Source of the DNA: Kudoa neothunni
Taxonomy: Eukaryota > Cnidaria
NCBI GenBank assembly: GCA_964304625.1
Contig: OZ199840.1
Location: 8,494,001 to 8,558,000, forward strand
Length of the DNA stretch: 64,000 nucleotides
Direction of reading: 5' to 3'
How positions within the stretch are numbered: the stretch's first letter is position 1; each line of letters begins with the position of its first letter. Positions 59,360 to 64,000 of this stretch are shown piece after piece. The position numbers were made by a program, and so were the translations under genes. The notes beneath the pieces were generated by a model. It did no database searches, was not told the DNA's origin, and saw only the letters and a program-made list of their open reading frames with translations.

Positions 59360-61442
59360 ATGGGAGCAATCCGCAAGAGATCGCTGCCCAACTTTCAACA
59401 AAATGATAACAATAGCAATAGCAATAATAATCCAACAAAAGTACTCAAAATAAATAACCGATCACACCAATAAATCTACTTATAGATAGCAGCCCCACAA
59501 TTATCACTGAATGACGTTCCGATTGGGAAATTGTCCAAATTTACTACAACCGCTCGATATAATCAAGTTTATACATTCCATTGTTTGAGTTCAGTGACAT
59601 TGTTGCTAGGAGAAATCAGGTGAACCATCGAAAAGTCTTATTTTTAGTAAATTTGGAGAATTATCCAATGAAAATGTTGTTGGAATATTGCCGAGCAAAA
59701 ATGAAGCAGATAGATCGGTTAGGTTGAGTGATTTTGTTGACAGAAAATCACAACCTAAATTTTCTGACACGAAAGCAAAAATATCTTTCGAAATTTCGCG
59801 CGATTTTCTTCATTTAAATGTGAATTTTAAGAGATTCGTCGACACCCATTGTCAAAATAACCAAGTTTATGATTTGACTCCTTCGTTGGAGGATTATATA
59901 AGATATGCGAAACAGATTAGAGATAAATACAGCTCGAATAGTGATTCGACCTCTTCTGTTGAATCCAGTGTAAATACTGGTGGGCAGCCACAAGAATTAA
60001 TACCTCCCACCAATCTGTTTCCTTTCCAGTCGTTGCGAGGTTATGATGAAGTGGATGGTAAACTGGCCAATTCACCAACACCGTTAATAACAACGAGTGG
60101 TTTTCCCAGTTCCAATCATATCGTCTCATGTGACAATGAGACTATTCTTTATAATAATCCATTACTGAATAAAAATGTGGATACAATAATCGGTGGTTCA
60201 CTTTCTGGTTTAGAAGCGAAGAAAACCAATTTTACACATAAGCCTGTGTTTGACAACACCGACTCTCACTTCAAAATCAATTCTCTCCTCGACAGTAATC
60301 CATCCAACCTAACCACTACAAGAAATAGTGGGTTGCCTAGCAGCACTACTAACTTAACCAGCGATATTTCATCTACTACCACCCCAGCTATTATGTTGAC
60401 TAACGATAACGATAAGGGTTTGAGTTTTTTGGGATCCAAAGTAAACGAGCCAACGAGGCTTGGTATTTTTCCTCCCACGAAACCCCTCTCCTCTAAAATA
60501 TTAAGCACTTTACCTCCCACTGAAACTACAAAAATTCAGTTGGGCGGCGAGTCTACCCCCAGCCAAACTTTCACCACATTCAATGCCGCTCCTAGTGATA
60601 CCGGCTTATTTAGGAACACGTCGTCTGCTACTGCTTTATTCTCTCCAACAATAGACTTAACGAAAAATACAGGAACTAATAATGCAATCATTAACTCTAA
60701 CGGTGACACCAACATTTTTGGTTCCAATCCTAAACCCTTCGGAACCAATTCAACATTTGCTTTCGGTTCCACCAATCTGGTAACCAATTTAAATAGTGGC
60801 GGTAGTAATGTATTCAACAATCCTGTTAGCTCACTAGGTAGTTATTGTGGTCTTCCATTGTTCGATTGTTTAATTGATAATGTGTTGTAGGTGGTGGTTC
60901 TGGATTCGAGCTGAAAAACACTCCCACTACAGCATCAACAGCCTCCAAAGATACAGATCCAGAGTTAACTGAACCTACCGAACAAGAACTACAAGAACAA
61001 GCCCAACAACAATTGTAAAATTATCATGTTATTCTATTTGATTATATTCATTTGTAGAGCTATGGCTATCGAATCGGATGCATTCTATCATCAAATGTGT
61101 CGGCTGTATTACAAAGGTGAAAAAAATTGGGAATTGATTGGTCGTGGTGTGATAAATCTGCTGGAATCATCGACCAATGTCGCAGGACAACCAAAACAAT
61201 TGAGACTTATTGTACGACAATCGCCATCATCTGATGCCAAGCTTCTGTTGAATATTAAACTCAATAAAGCATTGGATAGCACAAATGTTATTGAGCCATC
61301 TGGAATTTGTTTCATGTCTGTTGCTAATCCCGTCATTATGCCCGTGGATGCTGATACTCTATTGTTGTATTTAGTAAAATTCAAAAATAAATCGGTTCTT
61401 GTGGAATTCCAAGAGAAGTACAACGAAAAAATGGCCACCTAA
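59360..61442 (+). CDS. Nup50: Nuclear pore protein Nup50 (4 exons)
   Basis: Nucleoporin of the nuclear basket that helps importin-alpha recycling and binds Ran. Model exons: 59360-59440, 59610-60837, 60891-61014, 61058-61442; phases 0, 1, 2; 605 residues, intact. The N-terminus MGAIRKRSLPNF carries the basic patch expected at the importin-alpha binding end. Residues about 90-130 (FLHLNVNFKRFVDTHCQNN, then VYDLTPSLEDYIRYAKQI) match the conserved Nup50 helical region (WI..H...NPLCDLTPIFKDY). The middle is Ser/Thr/Asn-rich with few FG dipeptides (NIFGSNPKPFG, STFAFGSTN). The last exon is a Ran-binding domain (ESDAFYHQMCRLYYKGEKNW, LLLNIKLNKAL). Introns are 169, 53 and 43 bp. The start is the only ATG that feeds a phase-0 donor into exon 2. 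Single-copy housekeeping gene, opposite strand to the F array. Confidence 0.93.
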
Positions 61443-62393
61443 CACACAGCACACACTAACATTCCACATTATTTTCTCAAATAGTTTATTAGATTTGTCA
61501 GGTTTTGTGGGTGATTGTATTCTTGTTATTATATATCTGTTTGTTCTTTTATTTCGACTATTTGTTATCCAATTTTTGTACTTTGAATGATGCGTGCCTT
61601 CTTTTCCACGCATTTGTTATTCGGTTATTGAATCGGAAATATTTTCCATACCTACATTACCTATGTTAATTAATGGCGGTAAATTTGGAGGAATAATAAT
61701 AGTTTCCCTCCACAACAAAGAAAGGCTATCGTGTTACAGTATTTTTTCATATTTATCGATAGTATTCCTGTTGTTGATTGAACTTTTTCAACTTTTTAAA
61801 AATAAAAATCATTAATCAATAAAAAATAGCCACCTAAAAAATGAATAAGTTATTCCCATCATTTTTTATTGGGCTATTTTCTATATTATTTTAATTATTT
61901 GAGTTAAATTTCACAAAATATTCCAAAATTAAAATAAAGGTTCTTATCGTTTAGTATTTATAAAGTAGTTTTTGTTTTTAATAAAAAACATTAATATACA
62001 AGTGAATGTGGGCATAATCGGTCAACTTTTTTAAGATTAAAACCACATAATATTAGGATTACAATATAGAACAGGGAATGTATACTTGCCCAGATTTTCA
62101 AGAGCTACAACATATTTAAATCATTCATGCACCTCTTCCTTACTTAAACTTACATTTTTGGAAAATTTTCGGTGAATATCAAGATAAGATGTTGTACAAT
62201 TATAAATAAAGGTTATTTGATTTTTTTCTTATTCAGTGAAGCGCTAGAAAACCTCATATAATTTTTACAAGTATTATTCATGATTGGTTTCCAAAAAAGT
62301 AAATTAGTTGTTTATAATAAAAGAAACTTTTTCTCATGGAAAATGCTCGAAAAAATAATAAAATATTTTTCATATTTAACCCTTCAAGAACAC
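61443..62393. other. Nup50 3' flank
   Basis: Non-coding. AATAAA-type signals at about 61800 and 61820 (AAAAATAAAAATC, TCAATAAAAAATAG) could end the Nup50 transcript. No other feature. Confidence 0.45.
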
Positions 62394-62450
62394 AAAATTT
62401 TACATACACCTACACCAACTCATTTTGGAGTATAAATACACCCCTTTATT
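62394..62450. mobile_element. Possible piggyBac-like left end
   Basis: TTAACCCTTCAAGAACAC followed within 50 nt by TTGGAGTATAAATACACCCC, the same design as the end at 29081. No matching right end was found before the window closes. Confidence 0.35.
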
Positions 62451-64000
62451 TTTGATAAAATTAAAAAAATACAAAAATTATTAATTTGAGAAAATCTTAG
62501 ATAATTTTATCGAATAAATTTCGTGTAATTAAACACAAATTGTATACAAATTATTCGCGCATGTGCGAAAAGTATGACGTCTCTATTTTGACACATATTT
62601 TGAATATTTATTAAATTTACCCACTTATGTTTTCATCAAACTACGCTTAAGTTACAGATAAATAATCACAGCGCCTATATACAAAAACACATACAAAATA
62701 CTGTTTAACGACTAGAAAATAGAATGTTAATGATTCAAACATATCGTACAATAATTTTAATTCTACTTGTCACCATTAGTAAAAAAGAAAAAGTTTAAAT
62801 TAATATTAGAGACAGTCTTTCATTGGGTTGATTTTAAAGCTATATAAATTTTTTAATAGTTTAAGAAATTTCTAAGTTAAAAACATCCTCGGTTTTCTGT
62901 TTAGGGTAAAACTGAGAATTTTGCGATAGATTTATGCGCTTTTGAATAGAAATTAAATAATTTTATTTTTAATTAAACGTATTCATTAAGGAGTATAAAA
63001 TACGAAAAATAGATTAATTATCATATCTCACGATAATGATGCATTTTATTATTATTATTTTTAATATTCCTGGCCATATGAGTTAAATAGTAGAAAAGAT
63101 ACTCAAAAGTGCCTTTTGTTATACACTGGAACCATCACTGCGCTGACTCTGACTTCACCGTTGTTCGTGATAATTTCAACAAAGTTTATTGTATTCACTG
63201 ACATTAAATATACGACTACATTTAAAACTGAATGAACCAGTGCTATCTACTCACCAACAAGAAGTATCGTTAGATTAACATAATTAACAATCTTTATATT
63301 TTTTTAAATAAGACCTATTCTTACATTGATTTATTCATGGCAAGTCGTTGTAAATTGTTACGAAATTATATTTGTATTTTTGAAAAAATCTCAGTTTATC
63401 AAAAACATTTTGGCACCATGTTAAAAACTTAATTTTTAAGTAGTTCCAACTTAAAGCAGATTGAAACAACACACTGGGACATAATTCAAAGGAAACGGGA
63501 TATATAAATAAAGCCAGATAATAAAAATCATTGGGAGTTGATTAAACGTCATAATATAAAGAGCTAATTTAGAGTTTAATTTGATTTTTTGTGGCGAAGG
63601 AAATTAAACTCAAGGATTGTTGTTAAGCATCACGATAACCGGATATTTTTAATTAAACACTTTTAGTCACATAAGAAATTAAATTACAAGGGCGTAAATA
63701 GAATATAAATAATAATTCTAATTGAATAGCTTTTTTTATTTTTGAGGCCTTTTTTAATTTTGAATATTATAGTTACATTTAATGGTGAAAAGTAATCATG
63801 TATTCATAATTCACCCCTAACCTACGCGAGCCGTTAAAATATTTGGAATAATCAGACGAATATTTATTATTATTATTATTATTATTAATTGATCAGTCAA
63901 CAAAGTAATTATGCAAATTTAATTTAATTAAATGTGCAATTTTTCCGATAATGAACATTTGGGCCCCTAATTATTTCTTGAACCAAAATGGAGGGCAAAA
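62451..64000. other. Non-coding stretch to the window end
   Basis: AT-rich with a (TTA)n run at 63863-63889. No gene or element recognised. Confidence 0.4.

Noticed and set aside
60266-60820. Antisense open frames opposite Nup50
   Set aside because: Shadows of the Ser/Thr/Asn-rich coding exon; no independent support.
1-64000. LTR elements, other virus-like elements and CRISPR arrays
   Set aside because: No long terminal direct repeats, reverse transcriptase or capsid-like frames, or regularly spaced repeats were seen; all mobile elements recognised are DNA transposons.

Overview
The window is animal nuclear DNA: strongly AT-rich, intron-bearing, with long non-coding stretches and many decayed DNA transposons. 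A recognisable nucleoporin (Nup50) and secreted alpha-type carbonic anhydrases show a metazoan. Most introns I could place are tiny (about 39-70 bp, a few near 165 bp), with GT..AG ends and weak polypyrimidine tracts. This would suit a mite, another small-genome arthropod, or another short-intron invertebrate; the sequence does not decide which.

Layout. 1-2 kb: a piggyBac relic and a TIR repeat. 2.2-10.6 kb: three minus-strand tandem alpha-carbonic anhydrase genes (CA1-CA3), with an internally deleted piggyBac copy between CA2 and CA3. CA1 and CA2 each have a separate 43-49 nt first exon encoding a signal peptide; none was found for CA3. 11.7-20.7 kb: a transposon graveyard with a 3.6-kb MULE (265-bp inverted repeats, ZSWIM-like transposase), a 1.56-kb Tc1/mariner-type element flanked by TA, and two piggyBac fragments.

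21.4-54.3 kb holds the most interesting content: six minus-strand paralogues (F1-F6) of a family I do not recognise. By reconstruction each has nine exons with the same phases and almost the same exon lengths. Each encodes a signal peptide, an ectodomain of roughly 350-400 residues with conserved cysteines, a juxtamembrane motif of the type GYA-TDPRF-KRA, one membrane segment and a short tail (very short in F6). All six have a shared TACCG-centred element about 27-40 nt upstream of the start codon. F2 has a broken signal-peptide exon and a GC donor, so it is probably a young pseudogene or strongly altered copy. A hAT relic flanked by piggyBac-like ends lies between F2 and F3, a 3.5-kb piggyBac relic between F3 and F4, and another piggyBac relic between F4 and F5.

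59.4-61.4 kb: the plus-strand Nup50 gene, four exons, 605 residues, apparently intact. The rest (54.3-58.2 and 61.5-64 kb) is mostly AT-rich non-coding sequence with one TIR repeat and simple repeats.

All exon models come from reading splice signals and comparing paralogues by eye. No search or transcript data were available.
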